Shown here: piece after piece, positions 1-8,657 of the stretch
Layout: every line of letters begins with the position of its first letter
How positions within the stretch are numbered: position 1 is the stretch's first letter
From: Pontibacter mucosus
Lineage (GTDB): Bacteria; Bacteroidota; Bacteroidia; Cytophagales; Hymenobacteraceae
Assembly: GCF_003054055.1 (NCBI RefSeq)
Contig: NZ_QBKI01000001.1
Location: forward strand, 310,001-374,000
Direction of reading: 5' to 3'
DNA: 64,000 nucleotides
Program-made: the position numbers and the translations under genes
Notes under the pieces: model-generated
Databases searched by the model: none
What the model was told of the DNA's origin: nothing
What the model saw: only the letters and a program-made list of their open reading frames with translations

Positions 1-2058
1 ACCATCGGCAACCATACCTGGCGGCTCTATATAACAGCAAAGGAAGGTTTCGGGCGCACCACCGAGTCCGAGCTACCATACTACATACTTTTAGGCGGCA
101 GCATCATCAGCCTGCTGATGTTCTTCATTATCTGGTCGCTGTCTAACACACGGCGCTCCAACAGCCTCAAGCAAACCATCACCGACAACGCCACCGCGGC
201 TCTGTTTATACTTGACTCGAAGGGGTACTGCACGTTTATGAACCCCGCCGCAGAGGAGATGACAGGCTATACGCTGGAGGAAATGCGCAAAAAGCCGCTG
301 CACGACATGGTGCACTACAAGCACCTGGACGGCTCGCCTTTCCCGGCAGAGGAGTGCCCCATGCACAATGCCCTGACCAACATAAAGCCCCTGAGGGGCT
401 ACGAGGACACCTTCGTCCGCAAAGATGGCACCTTCTTTAACGTGTCGTGCTCGGTGCAGCCCATGGTGGAGAGCGGCAGCGATAACTATACCATTATAGA
501 AGTGCGCGACATTACCGACGAGAAGCAGGCACAGCAGGCTATCATCGAAAGCGAGGCCCGCTTCCGCACCATGGCCGACAACGCCCCGGTGATGATCAAG
601 ATCATGGACGACGCCACCAACTTCATGTATGTAAACAAGCAGTGGCTCGACTTCACGGGCCATACCTTTGAGCAGACCATCAACATGAGTTGGAAGGAGC
701 TGGTGCACCCCGACGATATAGACCGCAAGGAGCAGGTAACCCTGCAGGCCATAGAAGACCACAGCCCCTTCCGGCTGGAGTACAGGATGCGGCGCTTCGA
801 CGGGGAGTACCGCTGGGTGGTGGCCTCCAACACGCCACGCTTCGGTGCCAACGGGGAGTTTCAGGGCTACATCGGCTCCATCATCGATATCACGGAGATA
901 AAAGAGGCGGAGCGCAAGGTAAAGCAGAACGCCGAGCTGTTGCAGAAGCTGTTCCTGGAGGTGCCGGCTGTAGTAGGCCTGGTGCGCGCCCAGGATTACC
1001 AGTATGTGCTGGCCAACCCGGGCTACCGCAAACTCTACGGCAACCGCCCGCTGGTGGGCAGAACAGTTTTCGAGGTTCATTCGGAGGAGGAAGGCCGCGA
1101 GCTTATTAACCGTCTGGATGAGGTGTTCCGGACAGCGAAACCATTTGTGGGCAACGAGATTCCGATACCTGCTGTAGAGCGCGGCAACAACGGAGAGCTT
1201 GCTCATGGCTATTTTAACCTGGTGTACCAGCCGCTGGTAGACGCCAACGGAGCGGTAGAGGCCGTGCTAATATTTGCCGTAGAGGTAACCGAGCTGGTAA
1301 ATGCCAGAAAGGCCCTGCTGCACACCAACGAGGAACTGAGCGGCAAAAACGACGAGCTGCAGCGCATCAACAACGACCTGGACAACTTCGTGTATACGGC
1401 TTCCCACGACCTCAAGTCGCCGATAGCCAACATGGAGGGCCTGGTAACGCTGCTGCGCGACATCCTGCAGGGCAAGCTGGAGGCTGAGGACATGCAGGTG
1501 CTGGACATGGTGCAGAGCTCTATCAACAAGCTAAAAGGCACCATCGCCGACCTGGCCGAGATTACCAAAGTGCAGAAGGAGCTGCAGTCGGCCGCCGAGC
1601 CGCTCTCATTTGAAAGCATGCTGCAGGATATCGGCGCTGACCTGGAAGAGCCCATGAAAGAAACCGGCGCCGTGCTGAAGACAGACCTGCAGGTAGGAAG
1701 CATCGTGTATGCCCGCAAGAACCTGCGCAGCATCATCTACAACCTGGTCAGCAACGCCATCAAGTATAAATCCCCGAACCGCCCACCCGTTATCCACCTG
1801 AAAACCTACGAGCAGGGAGAGTATGTGGTGCTGGAGGTGCAGGACAATGGCCTTGGTATTAAGAAAGAGCAGCAGCACAAGCTGTTCACCATGTTCAAGC
1901 GCCTTCACACGCACGTGGAGGGCACCGGCATCGGCCTGTATATCGTCAAGCGCATTATAGAGAACAACGGCGGCAGGATAGAGGTAGATAGCGTGCACGG
2001 CAAAGGCACCACCTTTAAAGTATATTTCAGGCAAGTACCTGTAGAGCAGGAAGTATAA
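1..2058 (+). CDS. Multi-PAS sensor histidine kinase (5'-truncated by window)
   Basis: The reading frame is open from base 1, so the N-terminus lies outside the window; 685 residues are visible. They begin with the tail of a probable extracytoplasmic sensor region (CHASE-like, a guess), then one membrane helix (visible residues about 29-47). Three PAS/PAC modules follow (about 55-170, 185-300 and 305-420). A HisKA domain has the phospho-acceptor His at visible residue 469 in ASHDLKSP. The HATPase_c domain shows the N box NLVSNAIKYK (581-590), G1 DNGLGI (615) and G2 GTGIGL (641). The protein should autophosphorylate in response to a ligand or redox cue sensed by the PAS domains. No receiver domain and no response regulator follows, so its partner is unknown. 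It ends 75 bases before radA. Confidence 0.9.
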   Translation, partial: TIGNHTWRLYITAKEGFGRTTESELPYYILLGGSIISLLMFFIIWSLSNTRRSNSLKQTITDNATAALFILDSKGYCTFMNPAAEEMTGYTLEEMRKKPLHDMVHYKHLDGSPFPAEECPMHNALTNIKPLRGYEDTFVRKDGTFFNVSCSVQPMVESGSDNYTIIEVRDITDEKQAQQAIIESEARFRTMADNAPVMIKIMDDATNFMYVNKQWLDFTGHTFEQTINMSWKELVHPDDIDRKEQVTLQAIEDHSPFRLEYRMRRFDGEYRWVVASNTPRFGANGEFQGYIGSIIDITEIKEAERKVKQNAELLQKLFLEVPAVVGLVRAQDYQYVLANPGYRKLYGNRPLVGRTVFEVHSEEEGRELINRLDEVFRTAKPFVGNEIPIPAVERGNNGELAHGYFNLVYQPLVDANGAVEAVLIFAVEVTELVNARKALLHTNEELSGKNDELQRINNDLDNFVYTASHDLKSPIANMEGLVTLLRDILQGKLEAEDMQVLDMVQSSINKLKGTIADLAEITKVQKELQSAAEPLSFESMLQDIGADLEEPMKETGAVLKTDLQVGSIVYARKNLRSIIYNLVSNAIKYKSPNRPPVIHLKTYEQGEYVVLEVQDNGLGIKKEQQHKLFTMFKRLHTHVEGTGIGLYIVKRIIENNGGRIEVDSVHGKGTTFKVYFRQVPVEQEV

Positions 2059-2090
2059 TTTCAGATTTGAAGATGAGGGATTGGCAGATA

Positions 2091-2129
2091 GCTCATTCCC
2101 TACTCACTCATTCACTCATTCAAAATTAT
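2091..2129. repeat. CACTCATTC-type intergenic repeat
   Basis: The spacer before radA carries tandem copies of the word (CA)CTCATTC ending in CAAAATT. The same words, in inverted arrangement, flank the spacer at 42164-42294. Seen directly; the function is unknown. Confidence 0.5.
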
Positions 2130-2133
2130 CCAA

Positions 2134-3513
2134 GTGGCTAAGATAAAAACATCCTACTTCTGCCAGAACTGCGGCGCCCAATCGGCTAAGTGGATTGGCA
2201 AGTGCCCGGCCTGCGGCGAGTGGAACACCTACGTGGAGGAGGTGGTGCAGCGCGAGGAGGTGACCCCCACCAGCGTCTGGAAGGTAGGCAGCAGTTCGGC
2301 CCAGGTGGCCAACAAGCCCAAGCCCATCGCCGACATCAGCTACCAGGAGCAGCAACGCATCATCACGCAGGACCAGGAGCTGAACCGGGTGCTGGGTGGC
2401 GGCATTGTTCCCGGCTCTATGGTATTGGTTGGCGGCGAGCCGGGCATCGGGAAAAGTACGCTGATGCTGCAGATTGCCCTGAGCCTGAGCCGGCTGCGGG
2501 TGCTGTACGTGAGCGGCGAGGAAAGCGAGCAGCAGATAAAGATGCGCGCCGAGCGCCTTATGGCCCAAACCGCCGATTGCTTTATCTTGACCGAGACCGG
2601 TACGCAGAACATCTTTAAGCAAATAGAGCTGGTGCGGCCGCAGGTGCTCATCATCGACTCCATTCAGACCCTGCATTCCTCCTTTATTGAGGCCGGGGCG
2701 GGCAGCGTAAGCCAGGTGCGCGAGTGCACCGCCGAGCTGCTTAAGTTCGCCAAAGAAAGCGGCACGCCCGTTTTTCTGATAGGCCACATCACCAAAGAGG
2801 GCAACCTGGCCGGGCCCAAGATACTCGAGCACATGGTGGACACGGTGCTGCAGTTCGAAGGCGACCGCCACATGACCTACCGCATCCTGCGCACGACCAA
2901 GAACCGCTTTGGCTCCACCTCCGAGCTGGGTATTTACGAGATGATGGGCTCCGGCCTGCGCGAGGTGAGCAACCCGTCCGAAATCCTGATTTCGCAGCGC
3001 GAGGATGCCTTTAGCGGAATAAGTATAGGCGCCACGCTGGAGGGCAACCGCCCTTTGCTGATAGAAGTGCAGAGCCTGGTGAGCCCGGCCACGTACGGCA
3101 CGCCCCAGCGCACCAGCACCGGCTTCGACGGCAAGCGCCTGAACATGCTGCTGGCCGTGCTGGAGAAGCGCGGCGGCTACCGCCTCGGCACCCAGGACGT
3201 GTTCCTCAACATTGCCGGCGGCCTGAAGGTAGAAGACCCGGCCCTGGACCTGGCCGTGTGCGCCTCCATCCTCTCCTCTTTCGAGGACATGCCCATTCCG
3301 AGCACCACCTGCTTTGCCGCCGAAGTTGGCCTGGGCGGTGAGGTGCGGGCCGTGAACCGTGTAGAGAACCGCATCACCGAAGCCGAGAAACTTGGCTTTA
3401 CCGACATTTACATCTCCAAGTACAACAAAAAGGGCGTAGACCTGAGCAAGTTCTCCATCAACATACACGCCTATGGCCGCCTGGAGGAAGTGTTTTCCAG
3501 CCTGTTTGGGTAA
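2134..3513 (+). CDS. radA: DNA repair protein RadA/Sms
   Basis: RadA is a RecA-like ATPase and DnaB-type branch-migration motor that processes recombination intermediates. The 459-residue protein has the usual length. It has an N-terminal C4 zinc finger (CQNC...CPAC, residues about 10-27), Walker A GGEPGIGKST (100-109), the RadA-specific KNRFG motif (256-260) and a C-terminal Lon-protease-like domain. The start is GTG at 2134, because an N-terminus just before the zinc finger is typical and no nearer ATG exists. It stands alone, followed by a strong terminator. Confidence 0.96.
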   Translation: MAKIKTSYFCQNCGAQSAKWIGKCPACGEWNTYVEEVVQREEVTPTSVWKVGSSSAQVANKPKPIADISYQEQQRIITQDQELNRVLGGGIVPGSMVLVGGEPGIGKSTLMLQIALSLSRLRVLYVSGEESEQQIKMRAERLMAQTADCFILTETGTQNIFKQIELVRPQVLIIDSIQTLHSSFIEAGAGSVSQVRECTAELLKFAKESGTPVFLIGHITKEGNLAGPKILEHMVDTVLQFEGDRHMTYRILRTTKNRFGSTSELGIYEMMGSGLREVSNPSEILISQREDAFSGISIGATLEGNRPLLIEVQSLVSPATYGTPQRTSTGFDGKRLNMLLAVLEKRGGYRLGTQDVFLNIAGGLKVEDPALDLAVCASILSSFEDMPIPSTTCFAAEVGLGGEVRAVNRVENRITEAEKLGFTDIYISKYNKKGVDLSKFSINIHAYGRLEEVFSSLFG

Positions 3514-3551
3514 GCATAAAGTATAAATTTACAAAGTATAAAGTATAGCAA

Positions 3552-3580
3552 AGCACAGGCCGAGAGCCTGTGCTTTTTTT
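3552..3580 (+). terminator. Intrinsic terminator of radA
   Basis: Perfect 9-bp stem AGCACAGGC/GCCTGTGCT with loop CGAGA, followed by a run of T. It is preceded at 3530-3550 by three copies of the AAGTATA word. Confidence 0.9.
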
Positions 3581-3929
3581 GTGCTGTTTCGTGTAAGGTT
3601 TCTGCGGGTTTGTAATGTATAGGTCAGGCAAAGTGCAAGTATAAATTAGTGGCTTTGCGATTGAGGTTTATGCTTTGTTTGATGCTTAATTTACCTGTAT
3701 GCTCTAAAACGGAATGTTAAGTATAAGTTAAATCAGGTGGAACAGGTGCGTTAAATGTAGCTATACTTCAGGAATTCCGATAAAATGATAAAAAGTGAGT
3801 CTTGCCAGGAATTAAGCTATAGGACATTATTGTTCAATGTTGTATACTTACTCCTGCCGATGCTCTTGATGTGTAAAGGGCGGAAGAATAGTACGATTCC
3901 TTTTTTAGCCAAAGAACCGCACCTGCCAG
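3581..3929. other. Gene-free spacer before the TlpA-like gene
   Basis: About 350 bases, AT-richer than its neighbours. It contains several AAGTATA/TATACTT words and a short open frame (3785-3976) that overlaps the next gene's start and resembles nothing. No RNA gene or convincing promoter was recognised. It presumably holds the promoter for the gene at 3930. Confidence 0.5.
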
Positions 3930-5345
3930 ATGAGAAAATTTTACCTGTTGCTGTCCGCCCTGCTGCTGCCCCTTAGCCAGCTCCTCGCCCAGGGCAAGGC
4001 CGTTATCGTTGGCAGCATCGCTGCCCCCCTCTCCGACCACGTTGAGCTGATAACTTACCCCAACCCCCTACTTTCGGAGGAAGTAAAGACAGCCGTGCCC
4101 CTGAACGGCAAAACCTTCCGGATTGAGGTGCCGGTGGAGCGCGCGATGGTAGCCGAATTGCAGCATGGCGAGGAAGTAGCGCAAGTATACCTGGAGTCCG
4201 GCTACGAGCTGGAGCTGAAAACCAGTGGCAAGAGCTTCCTGAAATCGCTGAAGTATAAAGGAAAAGGCGCCAACGAAAACAACTGCCTGGCAAAGTATAC
4301 TTTACGCTTTGAGGAGGAGGAAGAGTACCAGGCCCTGCCCGACAACGTGAAGCTGCCCGAAAAAGGCTTTACCGAGTTTCTCGACTACCGCCGCGCCGAT
4401 CAGCTGAGCAACCTCGAGAAGTATGCCTCCAGGTATGAGCTGTCGCCTTCCTTCCGGGCATTTCTGCAGGCAGAGATCGATTATAGCTACGCACTGGATA
4501 TTCTGAACTACCACCCCATGCGGCAGCAGATGCTGCAGGTGCTGCTCTCCAAACCCTCCGCAGATTTCTACAGCTATCTTTACGACTTAGACCTTGACAA
4601 CCCCGATAACCTGATAAGTCCTTCGTTTCTGAGTTTCCTGCGCAACTATACGACCTATTACGCCAGGGAGAGCGGCTACACAGAAAAAAGCCCCGCCTAC
4701 TTTCAGGTGCGCTACGATGTTGCCGAGCAGGAGCTGCAGGGGCAGGTGAGGCTGGTGGCGCAGGCCCAGGTGCTAAAGCAATCCATACAGCAGGGCCACC
4801 TGAAGTATACCACGCAGCTGCTGCACAACTTCAAGCAGAAAAGTACAGATCAAGCTGCCAATGCCTACCTGGAAAAGCTCTTCAGCGAGAACAGCACCTT
4901 GGTAGCCGGCGGCCTGGCCCCCGACCTTAAATTGACCACCCTCTCTGGTGAGGACGTTTCGCTGAGTGATTTTAGAGGAAATTTGATTTACGTGAACTTT
5001 TGGCGGAGCGATTGTGGTTTATGCCACGTGGAACTCCCGCACCTGCAGCGGCTAACCAGCAAACTAGGCAACCACCGGGTTGTTTTCCTGAATGTGGCCG
5101 TGGGAGACAACGAGGAGCAGTGGCGGCAACTGGTGCAGAAAAAAGAGCTGCAGGGCGAGCAAACCCTGGCCAGGGCCACACCCGCAGAGGTCGCCACGCA
5201 GTTTGGGCTGAAGGAGGTGCCGGCATACATATTGCTGGATGAAGAGGGGCGTTTCATTTCCCTGAAAGCCCGCCGCCCCAGCGACCACGAGGCCGCCAAC
5301 GACATTCTGCAACACCTGCAGGTGCGGCAGGTCTCCCTGAAATAG
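3930..5345 (+). CDS. Secreted TlpA-like thioredoxin-fold protein
   Basis: 471 residues with a signal peptide (MRKFYLLLSALLLPLSQLLA) for export to the periplasm. The first 320 residues are a helical and beta region typical of Bacteroidota TlpA/DUF4369-type proteins and contain no motif I recognise. The C-terminal 140 residues are a thioredoxin fold of the TlpA/AhpC-TSA group, with APDLKLTTLSG, VNFWRSDCGLCHVELP (redox motif C362-G-L-C365) and a cis-Pro loop EVPAYILLD. Such proteins reduce periplasmic disulphides or serve cytochrome maturation; the target is unknown here. The atypical WRSDCGLC in place of WCGPC is worth noting. The gene is monocistronic, with a terminator just downstream. Confidence 0.85.
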   Translation: MRKFYLLLSALLLPLSQLLAQGKAVIVGSIAAPLSDHVELITYPNPLLSEEVKTAVPLNGKTFRIEVPVERAMVAELQHGEEVAQVYLESGYELELKTSGKSFLKSLKYKGKGANENNCLAKYTLRFEEEEEYQALPDNVKLPEKGFTEFLDYRRADQLSNLEKYASRYELSPSFRAFLQAEIDYSYALDILNYHPMRQQMLQVLLSKPSADFYSYLYDLDLDNPDNLISPSFLSFLRNYTTYYARESGYTEKSPAYFQVRYDVAEQELQGQVRLVAQAQVLKQSIQQGHLKYTTQLLHNFKQKSTDQAANAYLEKLFSENSTLVAGGLAPDLKLTTLSGEDVSLSDFRGNLIYVNFWRSDCGLCHVELPHLQRLTSKLGNHRVVFLNVAVGDNEEQWRQLVQKKELQGEQTLARATPAEVATQFGLKEVPAYILLDEEGRFISLKARRPSDHEAANDILQHLQVRQVSLK

Positions 5346-5372
5346 TTTATATCGTTCACAGCTTATACCCCC

Positions 5373-5408
5373 AGCCCGGCTCCCTATGACAGGAGCCGGG
5401 CTTTTTTT
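5373..5408 (+). terminator. Intrinsic terminator of the TlpA-like gene
   Basis: Perfect 11-bp stem AGCCCGGCTCC/GGAGCCGGGCT (5373-5383 with 5392-5402) followed by seven T. Confidence 0.92.
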
Positions 5409-5451
5409 GTAGGCATTCGCAAGCTTGTCATCGGGAGTATAGGAGATGCCG

Positions 5452-5494
5452 GGTCCAACCACCCCTACCCCTCCTTAGCCAAGGAGGGGAGCCT
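5452..5494. repeat. CCCCTCCTTrrCCAAGGAGGGG dispersed repeat, copy 1
   Basis: An ACCACCCCTA...CCCCTCCTT segment followed by the inverted AAGGAGGGG arm. A second copy lies in reverse orientation at 33112-33153. The two copies are nearly identical over about 35 bases, including the side arm CCACCCCTA. This is a mobile or amplified intergenic hairpin element; I infer a REP-like nature. Confidence 0.7.
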
Positions 5495-6013
5495 GTCATT
5501 ACCTTAGCTGAAGTATAAGCTTCGTTGCCAAAGTATAAACACCCCTATTGAGCGCTGCTCGCAAGCTTCGAACTCTCGTTCTTGCTTGTCCTCAAGGGGA
5601 CAGTTGGTACCTGTTGCATAGCAAGGGCAGCGGCTATCGACCTTATCCCAGCCTTTGGGTTGAGCGCCTTCTAGATTTCCGGTGCCGCAGGCATTGCGAC
5701 GTCAGGAGCAAAGGAAATGTAGACAGCGCGATGCCCGAAGGCGAGCCCTCTCGGGCTTGAGAGCACCAAAGTAGGAGATGCAACAGTAGCTTATGTAAGT
5801 CTGGAGGATGACCAGAAGCTAGAAAGGATAGCCTGCTTCAAGTGGAAGGAAGCAGGGGCTATGGGAAGTATGGCTAAAGTATAAAGGATGGCCTACGCGG
5901 ACTCGGAAGTCGCAGAAGATTGGTTCCGGACAGGGATGTCCGGAACAGCAGAAAGTATAAACCGGCAAGTTTAAATAGTATAGCTAAAGTATAAGTATGG
6001 CGCTTCAAGCCAT

Positions 6014-6105
6014 TCGGATTGCAAATCCGAGTAGATAGCAAGACACGGGTTGCAACCCCGCGCCAGCAATGGTTTTAACAGACACGAGCTACAAACTCGC
6101 GCCAA
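6014..6105. repeat. Array of TGCAAA/TACAAA-loop hairpins (REP-like)
   Basis: Three small stem-loops stand in a row: TCGGATT-GCA-AATCCGA (6014-6030, 7 bp), CGGGTT-GC-AACCCCG (6046-6060, one bulged base) and CGAG...CTCG around CTACAAA (6085-6099). The last two sit in the same frame AGACACG...CGCGCCA, so they are diverged tandem units of about 40 bases. The same hairpin type recurs at 33264-33313. Confidence 0.65.
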
Positions 6106-6291
6106 TAAAAGTATAAAGTATAGCCGCCGTCACCAACAAGTATAAACAGCGGGAAGCAGTTTGCCCTACCCACTCAAAATAACCGTTAAATGTATTGCTG
6201 CGTACTTAAATCCTACACCCCTGTAAGTTGTAGAGGTGCTATGAAAGCATACTAGAATTTATAAATACCATACTTTTAATCCCAAAACAAT

Positions 6292-7482
6292 ATGGCATTA
6301 ATCAATAAGAATGACATTGAGAAACTGCTGAATGTGCAGAGCAACACACAAAACGCATTGTTTATTTCTCTCTACATACCTACGCACCGTGCTGGCCACG
6401 AAACGCTGAATGGCCAGGATCAGACACTGTTCAAAAACAAACTGAAAGAAACCCGCAGCCTGCTGGCAAGGCACGATGTGCCGGAGGCAGAGATTACAGA
6501 GTACCTTAGACCAGCCGAAGACCTCCTGAACGACGGTGGCTTCTGGCGCCACCAGGCCGAGGGACTTGCCCTGTTCATCACCAAAGGGTTCTCGGCCCAC
6601 TACACGCTGCCCATCACCATGCCTGAGGTAGTGTATGTGCTGGACCAGTTCTACCTCACCCCTGTGCTGCCTATCCTGAGCCAGAACGGGCGCTTCTTCA
6701 TCCTGAGCCTGTACCGCGAGAAAGTGGCTTTTTATGAGGCAACCATCGACAAGATCAGGCAGGTTGACATCAGCTCCTTTGTGCCGGAAACCATGACCCA
6801 GGCGCTCAAGTTCGACGTCAAGGGCAACGACCAGGACTTCACGCACTCCACCACTACCGTAAACGGTTCTAACATTGTGCACGGCCCCGGCAGCACCAAA
6901 GGCGACGAGGAGCATGAGCGGGTGCGCGAGTTTGTGCTTGAGATAGACAACAGCATGCAGCAGCTACTGCACAACGCGCACGAGCCGCTGGTGCTGGCCG
7001 GCGTAGACCATTACTGCAGCCTCTACAAGCAGCACAGCAAGTATAAAAACATCGTGCCGCAGAACATCAACATCAACGAGAACGCGGACGTGGTAAACAT
7101 GAGTGCCCTGCATGAGAAGGCGCTGGCTGTTGTGAAGCCGCTGATGCAGCAGGCGCATACTGATTCGCTGACGCGCTACCAGAACGTGGCTGGCACAGGC
7201 GTGACCTCCGAGGATGTTGCCACCGTGGCGGCAGAGGCCGTGCATGGACGCGTGGATACCCTGTTTATCACGCCAAGCCAACCGGTTTGGGGCAAGTACG
7301 ACGCCAAGAGCGCTACAGCCGAGATACACAACGAGTACAAACGCGGCGACGACGACCTGATTAACCTGGCAGCCATTAAAACGCTGTCGCAGGGAGGCAA
7401 AGTGTTTGTGAGCAGCTACAATGGCCTGAGCGAGGTGAGCCCCGATGGCCAGGGCGCTGTCAAGGCGCTGTTCAGGTACTAG
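6292..7482 (+). CDS. baeRF-family (archaeo-eukaryotic release factor-like) protein
   Basis: A 396-residue cytosolic protein. The layout matches bacterial members of the archaeo-eukaryotic release factor superfamily (baeRF, closest to family 7 by recall). It has an N-terminal domain with SLYIPTHRAG and LFKNKLKE, a middle Rossmann-like domain (RFFILSLYREKVAFYEA, about residues 140-170) and an eRF1 domain 3-like C-terminus (VDTLFITPSQPVWGKYD, about 315-333). I see no GGQ hydrolysis loop, as expected for many baeRFs, which are thought to act in stalled-ribosome or stress responses rather than normal termination. The gene is monocistronic and closed by a terminator at 7523. The family assignment is from memory of its signatures. 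Confidence 0.75.
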   Translation: MALINKNDIEKLLNVQSNTQNALFISLYIPTHRAGHETLNGQDQTLFKNKLKETRSLLARHDVPEAEITEYLRPAEDLLNDGGFWRHQAEGLALFITKGFSAHYTLPITMPEVVYVLDQFYLTPVLPILSQNGRFFILSLYREKVAFYEATIDKIRQVDISSFVPETMTQALKFDVKGNDQDFTHSTTTVNGSNIVHGPGSTKGDEEHERVREFVLEIDNSMQQLLHNAHEPLVLAGVDHYCSLYKQHSKYKNIVPQNININENADVVNMSALHEKALAVVKPLMQQAHTDSLTRYQNVAGTGVTSEDVATVAAEAVHGRVDTLFITPSQPVWGKYDAKSATAEIHNEYKRGDDDLINLAAIKTLSQGGKVFVSSYNGLSEVSPDGQGAVKALFRY

Positions 7483-7522
7483 CCTGACTTGTTTGGCCGT
7501 TAGTGGCAGAAAGTATAATTTA

Positions 7523-7552
7523 GGGGGTGGCCAGCGAGGCTGCCCCTTTTTT
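7523..7552 (+). terminator. Intrinsic terminator of the baeRF gene
   Basis: Nine-bp stem GGGGTGGCC/GGCTGCCCC (two G-T pairs), loop AGCGA, then six T. It overlaps a possible GTG start at 7527 of the next gene, which argues against that start. Confidence 0.85.
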
Positions 7553-7601
7553 CTGGCAGTTGGCTGTGTGTGGCTGCTGCCGTAGCTCCCTTAAACCTGG
7601 T

Positions 7602-8624
7602 ATGGCACTTCAAATAGCCGATGGGCTCAACTTTCTATCCAAACTGACGCCGCTGCGTGCCCTGAATGCACTGCAGGTGGTAAGCAGTTACCTGTACTCC
7701 AAGTTTACGGGGCGGGCTACGCACTGGGGGTATCCGCTCAGCATCTCACTCGAGCCCACCACCTCCTGCAACCTGCGCTGCCCCGAGTGCCCCAGCGGCC
7801 TGCGATCCTTTACCCGCCCCACGGGCATGCTGCAAGGCGAGCTTTTCAAAGACACCATTGACCAGCTGCACCGCCGGTTGCTGTACCTGATCTTTTACTT
7901 TCAGGGCGAGCCTTACCTGCACAAGAACTTCCTGGAGCTGGTAAAGTATGCTTCTGACCGGGGTATCTACACGGCCACCTCCACCAACGCCCATTTCTTG
8001 GACGACGCCACCGCCCGCAAAACCGTGGAGTCGGGGCTGGACAGGCTGATTGTGTCCATAGACGGGACAACGCAGGAAACGTATGCGGCTTACCGCGTGG
8101 GTGGCAAGCTGGAGAAGGTGCTGGAGGGCACGCGCAACGTGGTGAAGTGGAAGAAGGAGCTCAAGTCGCGCACGCCGCACATCATGTTTCAGTTTCTGGT
8201 GGTGCGGCCTAACGAGCACCAGCTCGAGGACGTACAAAAGCTGGCCAAAGAGCTGGGCGTGGATGAGGTGGTGTTTAAAACGGCACAGATCTACGACTAC
8301 GAGCAGGGTTCGCCCCTGATCCCGACCATAGACTATTACTCCAGGTACCACAATAACGGTGACGGCAGCTACAGCCTTAAGAACAAGCTGCTCAACCACT
8401 GCTGGCGGATGTGGCACTCCTGCGTGATTACCTGGGATGGCTTGGTGGTGCCCTGTTGTTTTGACAAAGATGCCGAATACCGCCAGGGCGACCTGCAGCA
8501 GCAGTCTTTTGCCCAGGTATGGCGCGGCGAAAAGTATAACACGTTCAGGCAGCAGGTGCTGCGCTCCCGTAGCGAGGTGGAGATGTGCCGCAACTGCACC
8601 GAGGGTACCAAAGTATGGGCCTAA
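7602..8624 (+). CDS. Radical SAM/SPASM domain protein
   Basis: 340 residues from ATG 7602; an in-frame GTG at 7527 lies inside the upstream terminator hairpin and is rejected. The radical SAM cluster motif CNLRCPEC gives C56, C60 and C63. A TIM-barrel region follows, and a C-terminal SPASM-type cysteine set (CVITWDGLVVPCCFDK ... MCRNC) would bind an auxiliary Fe-S cluster. Such enzymes cleave S-adenosylmethionine to generate a radical, often for peptide maturation. No precursor peptide gene is visible beside it. Proteins of this exact type are common and uncharacterised in Bacteroidota. It is followed 33 bases later by the MscS gene. Confidence 0.88.
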   Translation: MALQIADGLNFLSKLTPLRALNALQVVSSYLYSKFTGRATHWGYPLSISLEPTTSCNLRCPECPSGLRSFTRPTGMLQGELFKDTIDQLHRRLLYLIFYFQGEPYLHKNFLELVKYASDRGIYTATSTNAHFLDDATARKTVESGLDRLIVSIDGTTQETYAAYRVGGKLEKVLEGTRNVVKWKKELKSRTPHIMFQFLVVRPNEHQLEDVQKLAKELGVDEVVFKTAQIYDYEQGSPLIPTIDYYSRYHNNGDGSYSLKNKLLNHCWRMWHSCVITWDGLVVPCCFDKDAEYRQGDLQQQSFAQVWRGEKYNTFRQQVLRSRSEVEMCRNCTEGTKVWA

Positions 8625-8657
8625 GGGATTGACAAAGTATCATACACCCTGTACTTT

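Larger units (their letters stand above)
5409..6291. other. Long gene-free region rich in small repeats
   Basis: Nearly 900 bases without a credible gene; the one longer open frame (5548-5760) has no recognisable composition or start context. The stretch holds the dispersed repeat at 5452, about ten AAGTAT(A/G) words, a GC-rich possibly structured block at 5540-5790 and another block at 5790-5960. It also holds a small array of hairpins at 6014-6100. No tRNA or known riboswitch was recognised. The promoter of the gene at 6292 should lie in the AT-rich last 100 bases, but no clean TAnnTTTG box is visible. Confidence 0.6.

Noticed and set aside
91..1206. Long minus-strand open frame opposite the histidine kinase
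   Set aside because: Antisense shadow: repetitive Leu/His/Val composition and complete overlap with clear PAS domains.
2116..3468. Long minus-strand open frame of 450 codons opposite radA
   Set aside because: It mirrors radA base for base, has low-complexity His/Ala/Leu/Gln content typical of antisense frames of GC-rich genes, and radA has all its motifs.
3785..3976. Small open frame before the TlpA-like gene
   Set aside because: Overlaps the signal peptide of the real gene in another frame and shows no family or ribosome-binding context.
5548..5760. 70-codon frame in the repeat-rich spacer
   Set aside because: Cys/Arg-rich composition and no recognisable start context; the block looks structured or decayed rather than coding.
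5990..6110. Possible CRISPR array
   Set aside because: The hairpin units are diverged, of unequal spacing and few in number; no cas genes are present.
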